Of a DNA stretch of 64,000 bases, positions 16,160 through 23,619 are shown one piece after another. The first letter of the stretch is position 1. Each line of letters starts with the position of its first letter. This DNA comes from Polynucleobacter antarcticus (GTDB taxonomy: Bacteria; Pseudomonadota; Gammaproteobacteria; Burkholderiales; Burkholderiaceae). Under the pieces are notes generated by a model that saw only the letters and a list, made by a program, of their open reading frames with translations, was not told where the DNA came from and did no database searches. The DNA lies in the NCBI RefSeq assembly GCF_013307245.1, contig NZ_CP028941.1:744001-808000 (forward strand), read 5' to 3'. The position numbers were made by a program, and so were the translations under genes.

Positions 16160-16526
16160 ATGCAGCCTTGGCTACCTTTTCTTTCTTGGGATGATTTGAT
16201 TGATCCCTTAACTTTGATCTCGCTAAACTTTGCTTTTCCAAAGCCTCGAGGGCCACCATCTTCAGTTCACCATCGGCAAACCGCTTCAACGCCTCTCGCA
16301 TTAGAGGCTGATAGCCCAATTGATACTTTCCACCCAAAAGCTTGAACATATCAATTAACTCCTTATCCAAGCGAATGGAGATCATTTGCAAACCAAGCGC
16401 ATCATCTATGTCAGATACTAATTTACTTGGTGCCACGTTCACATGCTCTAGACTTTGCCCAAGTTCGCCACTCTCCCATGCTTCAGGAGAGTTTGTAATT
16501 TCCTTTGCAAGCTGTTTGGAGTTCAT
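16158..16526 (-). CDS. CopG/RHH-type antitoxin-like protein
   Basis: In this 122-residue protein the segment LGLQMISIRLDKELIDMFKLLGGKYQLGYQPLMREALKRF (residues 45-84) has the strand-helix-helix form of antitoxins paired with small toxins (MISIRLD strand, YQPLMREAL second helix). The N-terminal half is acidic and may contact the toxin; the C-terminal tail is Lys-rich. It lies 40 bases downstream of a broken toxin gene (16567-16854) on the same strand, so it would be the surviving antitoxin of that pair. Confidence 0.6.
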   Translation of the reverse strand: MNSKQLAKEITNSPEAWESGELGQSLEHVNVAPSKLVSDIDDALGLQMISIRLDKELIDMFKLLGGKYQLGYQPLMREALKRFADGELKMVALEALEKQSLARSKLRDQSNHPKKEKVAKAA

Positions 16527-16566
16527 TTGCTTCCTCTTTTATAAGATTAAACTTACTATGTAGTGA

Positions 16567-16854
16567 TTATTTAGAGTTTTTGTATATACTTAATTCTACT
16601 TCATTAGGCGGATAGATTGTTTTCAGGAAAACCTGTCCTTCCTTAAAAACACGAACCACTTTGAGCCCAACAGACTGATGATTTTCTGATATAAACCAAT
16701 AGGTTCGAGGGTTTGTTTTGTTGTTCAGCCTTTTATCTTCAATGTATCTTGGGTTATTGTGGTTAAAAAAACAGTCCTCAACATCCACCCTCCTGAGATG
16801 GTGCTTTTCCTAAATATGATCCAAAACAACCTGACTTGTTATTAAATTTTTCAT
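16567..16854 (-). pseudogene. Small TA toxin-like gene with a TAG at codon 15
   Basis: From the ATG at 16854 the frame reads MKNLITSQVVLDHI, TAG (16810-16812), then EKHHLRRVDVEDCFFNHNN, TNPRTYWFISEN, LKVVRVF and IKTxYPPNE-like LKTIYPPNEVELSIY to the stop at 16567. The pattern KH-hydrophobic-VE-CF, TNPxTxWFI, LKVV and KTxYxPNE is that of a widespread family of small toxin-like proteins encoded before CopG-type antitoxins. Translation from an internal GTG at 16788 would lack the N-terminal helix. An intact promoter sits upstream, so the lesion may be recent. Confidence 0.65.
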
Positions 16855-16870
16855 TTGCAGCCCAATGAAA

Positions 16871-16911
16871 TTGTATATACAAATTGTATCGTATATTTTC
16901 AAATGGGTCAA
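16871..16911 (-). promoter_or_regulatory. Sigma-70 promoter with overlapping operator palindrome
   Basis: On the reverse strand TTGACC (16906-16911) and TACAAT (16883-16888) are spaced by 17 bases, a near-ideal promoter. Directly downstream, TTGTATATACAA (16871-16882) is a perfect 12-bp palindrome at the expected start site. It points to repression by the antitoxin at 16158. Confidence 0.65.
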
Positions 16912-16985
16912 TACATTGAGTGGGGGTTTTATGCTTTCACTCTGATATTTATTTGCAGGTTTGGTAACACCGCGTAACGGGCTTA

Positions 16986-17219
16986 TTACTTATCAATTGA
17001 GTTCATAAGCTCATCCATCTTTTCTTGAAGTTTTCTTTCAGATCTCTCCATTGACTCAAGCATAGCCAATACTCCAAGATTTGGATTGGTAGCAACGCCA
17101 TTTGCAACATTAGCAAATGCCTCTGTCACTTCTGATCTGAGCTCACGAGCCGCCTTGTGATAGGCAGTCCATTGATCTAGGAGCTCATAAAACAGGTCCT
17201 GAGCTTTTTCAGTTTTCAT
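16986..17219 (-). CDS. Third gene of the vapBC operon, helical protein of unknown function
   Basis: This 77-residue protein is predicted to be all helical, with a coiled-coil-like C-terminus (LESMERSERKLQEKMDELMNSI). It starts 9 bases after the vapC stop on the same strand, so it is probably co-transcribed with vapBC. It has no membrane helix and no recognised domain. A third gene behind vapC is not part of the standard two-gene module. The protein could be an accessory or stabilising factor, or an unrelated passenger. Confidence 0.6.
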   Translation of the reverse strand: MKTEKAQDLFYELLDQWTAYHKAARELRSEVTEAFANVANGVATNPNLGVLAMLESMERSERKLQEKMDELMNSIDK

Positions 17220-17228
17220 AATTAATTA

Positions 17229-17630
17229 CTAAAGCACCCAATTTTCTAGCGCTAAATTTGGAACTCTTTTAAATTCTCGTAAATTGTTGCTTACCAATAT
17301 CAAGCCCTGGCCAATAGCATGGGCTGCAATATGAATATCATTCTCTCCTATGATTTCCCCTTTTTTTCCTAACGCAGCTTTAATTTGCCCATAGTGCTGC
17401 GATGCCTTGGCGTCATAAGATAGAACCTCAAGATGGCTGATGAAGTCTTCAATCGCTTCTAAATTTTTATCTACGTTAAGGCTTTTTTCTGCACCGTAAA
17501 TTAACTCTGACAAGGTAATACTAGAAATTGCCATACGACTAGCATTGGCATTAAAAACTTCCAGCACTTCCTTAGGCCTACGTTTGAGTACGTAGATAAC
17601 AATATTGGTGTCTAGTAAATATTTGAGCAT
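17229..17630 (-). CDS. vapC: VapC PIN-domain ribonuclease toxin
   Basis: The 133-residue protein has the PIN-domain pattern: YLLDTN with D7, TLSELIYGAEKS with E42, ENDIHIAAHAI with D98, and SNNLREF with N115-N116 near the fourth acidic position. VapC toxins are Mg2+-dependent endoribonucleases that cut tRNA or rRNA. The start overlaps the end of vapB (ATG/TAA region at 17630), so the pair is translationally coupled. The length and motifs are those of an intact toxin. Confidence 0.93.
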   Translation of the reverse strand: MLKYLLDTNIVIYVLKRRPKEVLEVFNANASRMAISSITLSELIYGAEKSLNVDKNLEAIEDFISHLEVLSYDAKASQHYGQIKAALGKKGEIIGENDIHIAAHAIGQGLILVSNNLREFKRVPNLALENWVL

Positions 17631-17869
17631 TACAGCTCTTCTCTCTCAGCTGGCTTTTGTACTCCGCGCTCATTCAAAAAGTCATCAGATACTGTCGGGC
17701 CATTTAAGAAAAAGTTATCCCACGTATTTTCAATCGGCGTAATGATGCGTTCGCGACCTCGAATGCGAACGATCACCTTTTTCACTTCGTCGGGTAAACG
17801 CGCTTCAGCGGGCATTCTGACTGCCTGGCTTCGATTGTTAGTAAACACGGTTGTAATCGCTATAGTCAT
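17630..17869 (-). CDS. vapB: VapB antitoxin (AbrB/MazE fold)
   Basis: The 79-residue protein starts MTIAITTVFTNNRSQAVRMP, the VapB N-terminal swapped-hairpin DNA-binding domain (NRSQAVR is the hallmark). The C-terminal half DNFFLNGPTVSDDFLNER is the toxin-wrapping tail. I choose the ATG at 17869 because GGGAG lies 8 bases before it; a GTG one codon upstream is also possible. It is followed by vapC and a third gene. Confidence 0.92.
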   Translation of the reverse strand: MTIAITTVFTNNRSQAVRMPAEARLPDEVKKVIVRIRGRERIITPIENTWDNFFLNGPTVSDDFLNERGVQKPAEREEL

Positions 17870-17910
17870 CACTTGCTCCCTATGTATATAGCATAAGTAT
17901 ATAGCATGTC

Positions 17911-17950
17911 ACAAAATGTCGGTATATATTTATAAATACCGACATTTTGT
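17911..17950. promoter_or_regulatory. 15-bp perfect stem, vapB operator or terminator
   Basis: ACAAAATGTCGGTAT (17911-17925) and ATACCGACATTTTGT (17936-17950) are perfect inverted repeats with a 10-base AT loop. Between this and vapB the sequence GTATATAGCAT occurs twice (17884-17894 and 17898-17908). The stem could terminate the gene at 18012 or be the VapBC operator; its position fits both. Confidence 0.55.
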
Positions 17951-18011
17951 ATCAATTCAGAACTTGCTACATGGCATTAGCATCCCCATCTCCGCCATAC
18001 CTACTTTCCTC

Positions 18012-18907
18012 TTACCCCCGCCCTACTATCGCCACCCCCTCCAAATGAGAATGAGTTTGTTTTGTAAAGCTGGGTAAATGCTCGACGATCCCCATATCAA
18101 TAGATCCTCGGTCCTTGAGCCACGCTTCGTGACGACGATACTCCGCCAACAGCTTTGAGAATGATCTCCTTAAATCATCAAAGGCTCGGCTGGTGCCCGT
18201 ATTTTCCATAAAGCTCATCAAGCGGCGATTGCGCAAAGCCTCGTACTCCTTGAGAATCTCATCGCGATGCGTACACAACCACTGACTTTTTAATAATTCT
18301 TTAATTACCATCGAAAGCAGCTCCCGAACAGGTGCACTTTCCCGACGATCCATATCTAGGTTCCTAGGTCTATCAGCTAAATTTTTAAAGCTAGGTGCCA
18401 GCTCATACTCCGCAACTTCTTATTTAGCAATGTATCAACCAGGGGAAGATAGGTAGCGTGGTGCAATATGTCTTCGTCCGTGAATTCAGGAAACTCGAGC
18501 AAAAGGGCGAACTCCAAAGCAAAATTAGTTTCTTTTAAACATTCACCATTAAATTGATCCACCACACTAATTAGATCTGCGATTTCAGAACGCCACAAAT
18601 ATCGAGTACCACGTGTTTCGTCAGACAGAATTGGCTTATCTAAAAGATCAGTCAATACCTTTTTCTCAATACGCTCTAAGCGCATGCGCTTCCACACCAC
18701 TATCGCCATGTCGCGCACCAACTGACTGCCGACAATATCTTGTGGTACAAAGTCATCGATAAAGCGCTGATGATGTGCTTCAAATTCTGCCAGACTTTCA
18801 TTGGGCAGCGCAATGTCACGCGCATACACGCCACTCTTTAATGCGTTTCGTGAAACGCGATTTTTACCTGCTTCGGTCTTAGGACCAGTTGATTTGTTGA
18901 TTGCCAT
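18012..18907 (-). pseudogene. Hypothetical gene split by a one-base frameshift
   Basis: From the ATG at 18907 the product begins with GPKTEAGKNRVSRNALKSG (residues 8-26), a motif found at the N-terminus of many bacterial hypothetical proteins. It runs to TAA at 18377. Near 18420 another frame, EVAEYELAPSFKNLADRPRN, runs on without a stop into MDRRESAPVRELL and ends at 18012. One missing base in an A-rich run (AATAAGAAG) joins both into a single product of about 298 residues. The two open pieces (18377-18907 and 18012-18353) would otherwise look like two genes. The function is unknown. Confidence 0.65.
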
Positions 18908-19029
18908 ACACCCACCTAATATGAATGCTGAACGCAGTCATACCCTTACCTAGTTTTTTTGAATAGCGTTATTGATGCCCCCCAAATAAAGCGAACCAAC
19001 GTAGTAAAGCAACGCATTAGAACACCTAA

Positions 19030-19053
19030 GGCAACCAGATTGCTCTGGTTGCC
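19030..19053 (-). terminator. Hairpin downstream of the 45-residue gene
   Basis: GGCAACCAGA (19030-19039) and TCTGGTTGCC (19044-19053) form a perfect 10-bp stem with a 4-base loop, just past the stop at 19061 on the reverse strand. There is no good T-run, so termination would be weak or Rho-assisted. Confidence 0.5.
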
Positions 19054-19060
19054 AGCCCAC

Positions 19061-19198
19061 TTACTTCTTGGGCTTTACTTGCTTTAAAACAGTCTGTTTA
19101 TAAGTCGTGCCAGGGTTCTTTTGCACAGTCTTTTGACTGACAAACTGACCAGTTACCGCACTTTTATTAACAGTTGTTGTCACTTTTTTGGTAGCCAT
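19061..19198 (-). CDS. Small basic protein, SAxTGQFV family
   Basis: The 45-residue product reads MATKKVTTTVNKSAVTGQFV, then NPGTTYKQTV, and ends KPKK. The pattern K/R-SA-x-TG-x-FV followed by P-x-TT-x-x-x-TV is shared by small proteins found in many proteobacteria near mobile elements and TA genes, usually annotated as hypothetical. AAGGA lies 8 bases before the ATG. A hairpin follows the stop. Confidence 0.6.
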   Translation of the reverse strand: MATKKVTTTVNKSAVTGQFVSQKTVQKNPGTTYKQTVLKQVKPKK

Positions 19199-19298
19199 GA
19201 TGCGTTCCTTCAAAAGGGTTTTTCTTTACAAGACCCTTTACCAAATACTTTTTGGTTTAGACTAGGCAGACCTTGTTAAGCTTGCTTAAATCCAGGGG

Positions 19299-19330
19299 GC
19301 GGTGTTAGTGACAGCTAACGCCGCTTTTTT
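19299..19330 (+). terminator. Rho-independent terminator on the + strand without an obvious gene
   Basis: GCGGTGTTAG (19299-19308) pairs with CTAACGCCGC (19315-19324, one G-T pair), loop TGACAG, followed by six T. The nearest genes on both sides are on the other strand, so it implies a + strand transcript ending here, possibly a small or antisense RNA over the 19061-19198 gene. Confidence 0.55.
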
Positions 19331-19475
19331 CTTGCGCCTCCAGGCCTAAATCCAACGAAAAACACTACATTTAGTGAATTAGTTACCTGTTAACACTAAT
19401 TGTAGGAAATTAAACTAAAGTTGGTAAGCTTTATTTATGAAATTTGTAATTTTTTATAAATAAAAGCTAAATTGG

Positions 19476-19709
19476 CTATTTGTTGAGCCGAACGCCTGGC
19501 CGGTCTTCAGGAGTGCCGATGAACTCGATGCCGGCTTGCTCAAAGGCTGCCTTTATAGCCTCTAAGGTTTTAAAATTGCTGGAGGGCACACCATCAAATG
19601 ACTCCAAACGCATCATTGAGGCAAAGCTAAGTCCTGAAGATTTGGCTAAATCTTTCCTAGACCAATCCAACATTCCTCTTGCAGCGCGAATTTGTGCACT
19701 TGTAATCAT
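19476..19709 (-). CDS. Short XRE-family regulator
   Basis: This 77-residue protein is of the type MITSAQIRAARGMLDWSRKDL...FEQAGIEFIGTPEDRPGVRL. The HTH lies at about residues 5-58 and the ending EFI-x-G(V)R is typical of small phage- or island-borne regulators. It is divergent from the integrase fragment at 19791, with phased direct repeats between them, so it may have regulated that integrase. Confidence 0.8.
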   Translation of the reverse strand: MITSAQIRAARGMLDWSRKDLAKSSGLSFASMMRLESFDGVPSSNFKTLEAIKAAFEQAGIEFIGTPEDRPGVRLNK

Positions 19710-19737
19710 TAAAAGTTTAGTTTAAAATTAATCAAAA

Positions 19738-19773
19738 TGACTAATTTAATAATTTATTTGACTAATTTAATAA
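19738..19773. promoter_or_regulatory. Two 15-bp direct repeats, 21 bp apart
   Basis: TGACTAATTTAATAA occurs at 19738-19752 and 19759-19773. The period of 21 bp puts both copies on the same face of the helix. Lying between the XRE gene and the integrase fragment, they are probably binding sites for the XRE protein. Confidence 0.5.
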
Positions 19774-19790
19774 CCGAATAATTCAATAAA

Positions 19791-20026
19791 ATGCTTAATA
19801 AACAAGATTTTGCACAATCCGAGCCCAAAAGTCCAGTCAAAAGAAGATTGGAGCTAGTTGTCCCCGCCAATCAATGCGCAGAAAAAAAAGTTGCGCCTTC
19901 CGATTCGGCTCGAGCATTCAAACTTCTTGAAGAAACTATCATCAAGATCGATGGCGCATATGCGCCTTCTACGATTCGAGCCTATCGCGCTGACTTTATT
20001 AATTTCATCAATTTTTGCCTGCGTAG
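19791..20026 (+). pseudogene. Integrase N-terminal fragment cut by an IS30 element
   Basis: The frame from the ATG at 19791 reads MLNKQDFAQSEPKSPVKRRL and then LLEETIIKIDGAYAPSTIRAY and FINFCLRRF, the SAM-like core-binding start of a tyrosine recombinase. It is similar to the recombinase at 15153-16058. The frame runs into the inverted repeat of the IS30 copy and ends within it. The catalytic domain is missing, so it is non-functional. Beyond the IS is an unrelated gene remnant, so the rest of the integrase was deleted. Confidence 0.85.
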
Positions 20027-21076
20027 ATTCAAACACGAAGTGCAACACGGTTTAAGGACTGCATAAACACTTCATTCGGGGTTTTAAATCCCAACCTCTT
20101 GCGAGGACGATTATTCAGTTTAGTTTCAATCACTCTAAGCTCCTTGTCTGTCACAGTAGATAGCGGTCTCTTTTTAGGGATGTATTGACGCAGCAGACCA
20201 TTGAAGTTTTCATTGGATCCGCGTTGCCAACTCGCAAACGGATCTGCAAAGTAGGTGGTTGATTGCAGCGATTCATCAATTCGGGCATGCTCGGCAAATT
20301 CTTTTCCGTTGTCAAAAGTCAGTGTTTTAACTAGTCGGCTTAAGGGATTCATTTTGGTAATGATGGCATTACTGACAAGCTCTGAGGTTTTATTGTTCAC
20401 TTTGCTTATTAAGGCATAACCACTCTTGCGCTCGACTAAGGTCACGATGGCTTGCTTATGGGCAGCGCCAATGACGGTATCGCCTTCCCAGTGGCCGATT
20501 TGGGATCTGGCTTCAATGTGCTGGGGACGCTCGCTGATGGGCCTTCTACCGACGATCTGACCCCTCCGGTCACGGCCACTGGCATAGCGCTTTTTGCGTT
20601 TCTTTTGGCAGCGCAGCTGCTGATAAAGACTACCGCCAGCGGCCTTATCGGCGTACACATGGCGGTAGATGGTTTCAATGCTAATACCAACTCTGATTGG
20701 CAATTTGGACGGGGCTCCATTGGTCCTTTAGGCGCTCCACAGCCTGATCCCAATCAGATGGGGTGATTTGGGCGGCATTACGAGAGCCTTGGGAACGTTC
20801 CTCTGCTAACAGGCAGGCTTGCCTGGGACGGTAACCCCGATTACCCGTATTGCGAGCAAGCTCTCGGCTAATGGTCGACTTATGTCGATCCAGGAGCTGG
20901 GCTATCTGGCTTTGGGTTTTTCCGTCTTTCATAAGGATATAAATCTGATATCGTTCAGTTTGGCTAAGGTGTTGATAGGTCATGGCTACTTTGACTTACC
21001 GGCCCCTAAGCTTTGGATACTAAAACATCCTTAGCCACTAGCCCTAGTTGTTCAAAGTTGCACTTCGTAGTTGAAT
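20027..21076. mobile_element. IS30-family insertion sequence
   Basis: The ends carry inverted repeats sharing ATTCAA and then ACGAAGTGCAAC (left 20027-20046, right 21057-21076). The outer boundary is uncertain: the strictly conserved part starts at 20035 and ends at 21068. The element holds one transposase gene on the reverse strand, itself frameshifted. A length of about 1.05 kb fits the family. No target duplication is seen and the flanks belong to two unrelated genes, so the copy probably marks a deletion between two former IS copies. Confidence 0.8.
20029..20983 (-). pseudogene. IS30-family transposase with a frameshift
   Basis: The first frame (20983 to 20681) begins MTYQHLSQTERYQIYILMKDG with the IS30 N-terminal HTH (IAQLLDRHKSTISREL) and ends after PVQIANQSWY. 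The second frame (20703 to 20029) continues VGISIETIYRHVYADK and has the DDE residues in GHWEGDT (D75 of that piece), TFDNGKEF (D131) and NENFNGLLR (E165). A one-base insertion or two-base loss near 20690 separates them. The catalytic triad is intact, so repair of the shift would restore a normal transposase. As read, it is inactive. Confidence 0.85.
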
Positions 21077-21369
21077 TCACCACTAATATAAAAGATGAGC
21101 AAGCTAAGAATCCTAGTCTAACCATTACCCTCAATCGGAGTGAATTAGAAAAGATTATGGGCGGCCAAACTACTTTTGAAAAATTATTGGCAGAGGGCAA
21201 AGTTAAATTCTTAGGCGATCGCAAGGCCTTTGATCAACTGAAAAGCACTTTAACTATCTTTAAGCCCGACTTTGAATTGATGCCTGGTACCAAGTCAAAA
21301 AAACCAGTATCTCAGCCTAAGCAAGACCCCTTTTCTGCTCAAGAAATTGCTATTAGTGCGGGACAGTAA
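21077..21369 (+). pseudogene. 3' remnant of an alkylsulfatase-type gene (SCP2-like domain)
   Basis: After the IS end the + frame reads TTNIKDEQAKNPSLTITLNR, then LEKIMGGQTTFEKLLAEGKV and LTIFKPDFELMPGT. This is the C-terminal sterol-carrier-like domain of alkyl/aryl sulfatases of the SdsA/BDS1 type, which bind the alkyl chain; there the pattern T-LT-R-G-TT-LL-GKV-G-D is usual. The catalytic metallo-beta-lactamase domain is gone. An open frame starting in the IS (21013) is accidental. The tail after the domain is Lys/Gln-rich. Confidence 0.7.
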
Positions 21370-21400
21370 GCTTGGCAAGATTTGATAGGCTGCTAGTCAC

Positions 21401-22618
21401 TTAGGCGGAAAATGCACCGCCGTCTGTGAGCGCTTTGAGCTCATCACCCGCAATACCGAGTTCTTGCAGAATCTGATCGGTGTGCTCTCCTAAGAGCGGG
21501 GGGTGCCTGGTGACTTGCTGCGGCGTTCCCATCATCTTGACCGCAAAGCCAATATTGGGCACCTTACCTTCAATCGGATGATCAATTTCGATTCGCATCT
21601 GGCGATGTTGGCCATGCTCACTATCAAATGCTTGCGGATAGGTATTAATGGGTCCTGCTGGAATGCCAGCTGCAAGCAGAGAGTCAACCCACTCTTCACT
21701 GGTTTTACTAACGAAGGTCTTTTCTAATTCCTCTGCCAGCAATAGTCTGTTAGCTAGGCGTAAAGGATTGGTCCTAAAAAGTGGATCTTCAAACAATTCT
21801 GGGCGACCGATTTGATCGCACAATAATTTCCATAATTTTTGGTTGGTCGCACCCATTACAAAGTAACCATCAGAGGCTTTCATGGCTTGATAGGGCGCAC
21901 TCATATGATTGGCTGTCCCCAATTTATAAGGCTCAACTCCAGTCCCCCAATACTGCGCGGTATCCCAAATAGAGAACGCTAAGGCAGAATCAAATAAAGA
22001 GGCATCAATAAACTGACCTTCACCCGATTTAGTTTTACCAATGTAAGCAGAAAGAATGCCGTAAACAGCAAAGAGGGCGCAACCAATATCAGCTACCGGG
22101 ACACCGGCTTTTACAGGAGGACCATCGGGATAGCCTGTCACACTCATTACCCCTGACATGGCTTGTGCCATTAAATCAAAACCAGGTCGATCTGCCCAAG
22201 GACCTGATTGCCCAAACCCAGAAATACTGGCGTAAACCAAACCAGGGTTAAGTGTTTTTAGTGATGGGTAATCAATGCCTAAGCGCTTCATGACGCCTGG
22301 ACGATAGTTTTCCACCAAGATGTCTGCAGTTTTAACAAGTTCAAAGAAAATCTTTTTACCGGCCTCTGTTTTAAGATTTAAAGTAACACTGCGTTTATTG
22401 CGATTCATATTCAGAAAGCCCATGCTATCTGAACCTTTCATCTTAAAACCCATAGCGCCACGCGTTTGATCGCCTGTGCCAGGAGGTTCAATCTTGATGA
22501 CGTCAGCGCCTAGATCGGCTAACAACATGCAGCAATAAGGACCTGCCATGACTTGACTCACGTCAAGAACTCGGACGCCCGCTAGGGGAAGGGGCTTACT
22601 TGTTGGTGCATTCATCAT
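21401..22618 (-). CDS. CaiB/BaiF family (class III) CoA-transferase
   Basis: The 405-residue protein has the family's N-terminal VRVLDVSQVMAGPYCCMLLADLGADVIKIE region, which binds CoA. The motif PVKAGVPVAD177IG supplies the catalytic Asp that forms the acyl anhydride. Class III enzymes move CoA between carboxylic acids (formyl/oxalyl, carnitine, succinyl and others); the substrate cannot be told here. The length is typical. It is divergent from the crotonase-like gene at 22782, with which it may act in an acyl-CoA pathway. Confidence 0.9.
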   Translation of the reverse strand: MMNAPTSKPLPLAGVRVLDVSQVMAGPYCCMLLADLGADVIKIEPPGTGDQTRGAMGFKMKGSDSMGFLNMNRNKRSVTLNLKTEAGKKIFFELVKTADILVENYRPGVMKRLGIDYPSLKTLNPGLVYASISGFGQSGPWADRPGFDLMAQAMSGVMSVTGYPDGPPVKAGVPVADIGCALFAVYGILSAYIGKTKSGEGQFIDASLFDSALAFSIWDTAQYWGTGVEPYKLGTANHMSAPYQAMKASDGYFVMGATNQKLWKLLCDQIGRPELFEDPLFRTNPLRLANRLLLAEELEKTFVSKTSEEWVDSLLAAGIPAGPINTYPQAFDSEHGQHRQMRIEIDHPIEGKVPNIGFAVKMMGTPQQVTRHPPLLGEHTDQILQELGIAGDELKALTDGGAFSA

Positions 22619-22781
22619 GGTCTCAATTATTTTTTCTAGCTTGAATATAAATCAAAACAATCCAGGGCGCATAATTAGTCAGAACTTCAAACCACTTAAA
22701 ACGTTTATTTTAATGATCAACTGAGATCAACTGAGGCATTTAAAATATTGAGATATGCTTGAGCTTGAGTAAGGGAAATGT

Positions 22782-23585
22782 ATGACAGTAGAGAATAATC
22801 CGCAGCCAGAAAATATTGCACAGGTGCACTACGCATTGCGTAATCATATTGCTTACATCACCTTTGATCATGTGGCCGCTAGAAATGCTATGACTGTGGC
22901 GATGTATCAAAGTTTGCAATCGATTTGTGAGGACATTGCTCTGAACCCTGATATTCGGGTTGCTATTTTTCGTGGGGCAGGTGGTAAATCATTTGTTTCC
23001 GGCAGTGATATCGCGCAGTTTTCTGGTTTTCAAAGTGGCGCAGACGGTATTCGATATGAGGAAGATATCGATCAATATTTAGGGCCGCTAGCGACATTGC
23101 CAATACCTTCGATTGCGGTGATTGATGGCATGGCAGTGGGTGGGGGTTTAGCAATTGCCAGTTGCTGCGATTTTCGTATTTCTACTCCAGATGCAAAGTT
23201 TGGGGTACCGATTGCCAGAACCTTAGGCAATTGTTTATCCCCAAGTAATATCGCTTACTTAGTAGTCAACCTTGGAATTCATATTGTGAAGCGGATGTTG
23301 CTCTTAGCGGAAATGATTTCTGCAAAAGAGCTACTCGTGCAAGGCTATTTATTAGCCACATATGACGCAGATCAACTGGGCAAAGAGGCGGATAGTCTGG
23401 CTGAGCGCTTGATCAAGCTAGCACCAATAACGCAGAAATCTTGCAAGTTAACAGTTGCGCGGATCGTCAAACACAATCTACCGAATTGCAATGACCTGAT
23501 TGAGGAATGCTATGGTAGTGCGGATTTTAAAAATGGGGTGGCCTCATTCTTAAAGGGTGAGCCTGCTACTTGGGTAGGTAAGTAA
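22782..23585 (+). CDS. Enoyl-CoA hydratase/isomerase (crotonase) family protein
   Basis: The 267-residue protein has the crotonase fold marks: GGKSFVSGSDIAQF (68-80) and DGMAVGGGLAIASCCDFRIS (115-134), which form the CoA pocket and oxyanion hole. At the place of the hydratase Glu in the family loop (F-G-x-P-E), it reads FGVPIARTLGN, so that Glu is missing. The reaction may therefore not be hydration. It is divergent from the class III CoA-transferase gene 163 bases away; a joint role is possible. Confidence 0.8.
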   Translation: MTVENNPQPENIAQVHYALRNHIAYITFDHVAARNAMTVAMYQSLQSICEDIALNPDIRVAIFRGAGGKSFVSGSDIAQFSGFQSGADGIRYEEDIDQYLGPLATLPIPSIAVIDGMAVGGGLAIASCCDFRISTPDAKFGVPIARTLGNCLSPSNIAYLVVNLGIHIVKRMLLLAEMISAKELLVQGYLLATYDADQLGKEADSLAERLIKLAPITQKSCKLTVARIVKHNLPNCNDLIEECYGSADFKNGVASFLKGEPATWVGK

Positions 23586-23619
23586 TCATTTCCATTATTA
23601 CTTAGCTATAAGTAGCCTC

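Noticed and set aside
20452..20766. 104-residue + strand frame inside the IS
   Set aside because: It is the antisense of the transposase DDE domain with no family similarity; a shadow frame.
21013..21076. N-terminus of the 118-residue open frame after the transposase
   Set aside because: This part is IS terminal sequence; only the part after the inverted repeat belongs to the sulfatase remnant.
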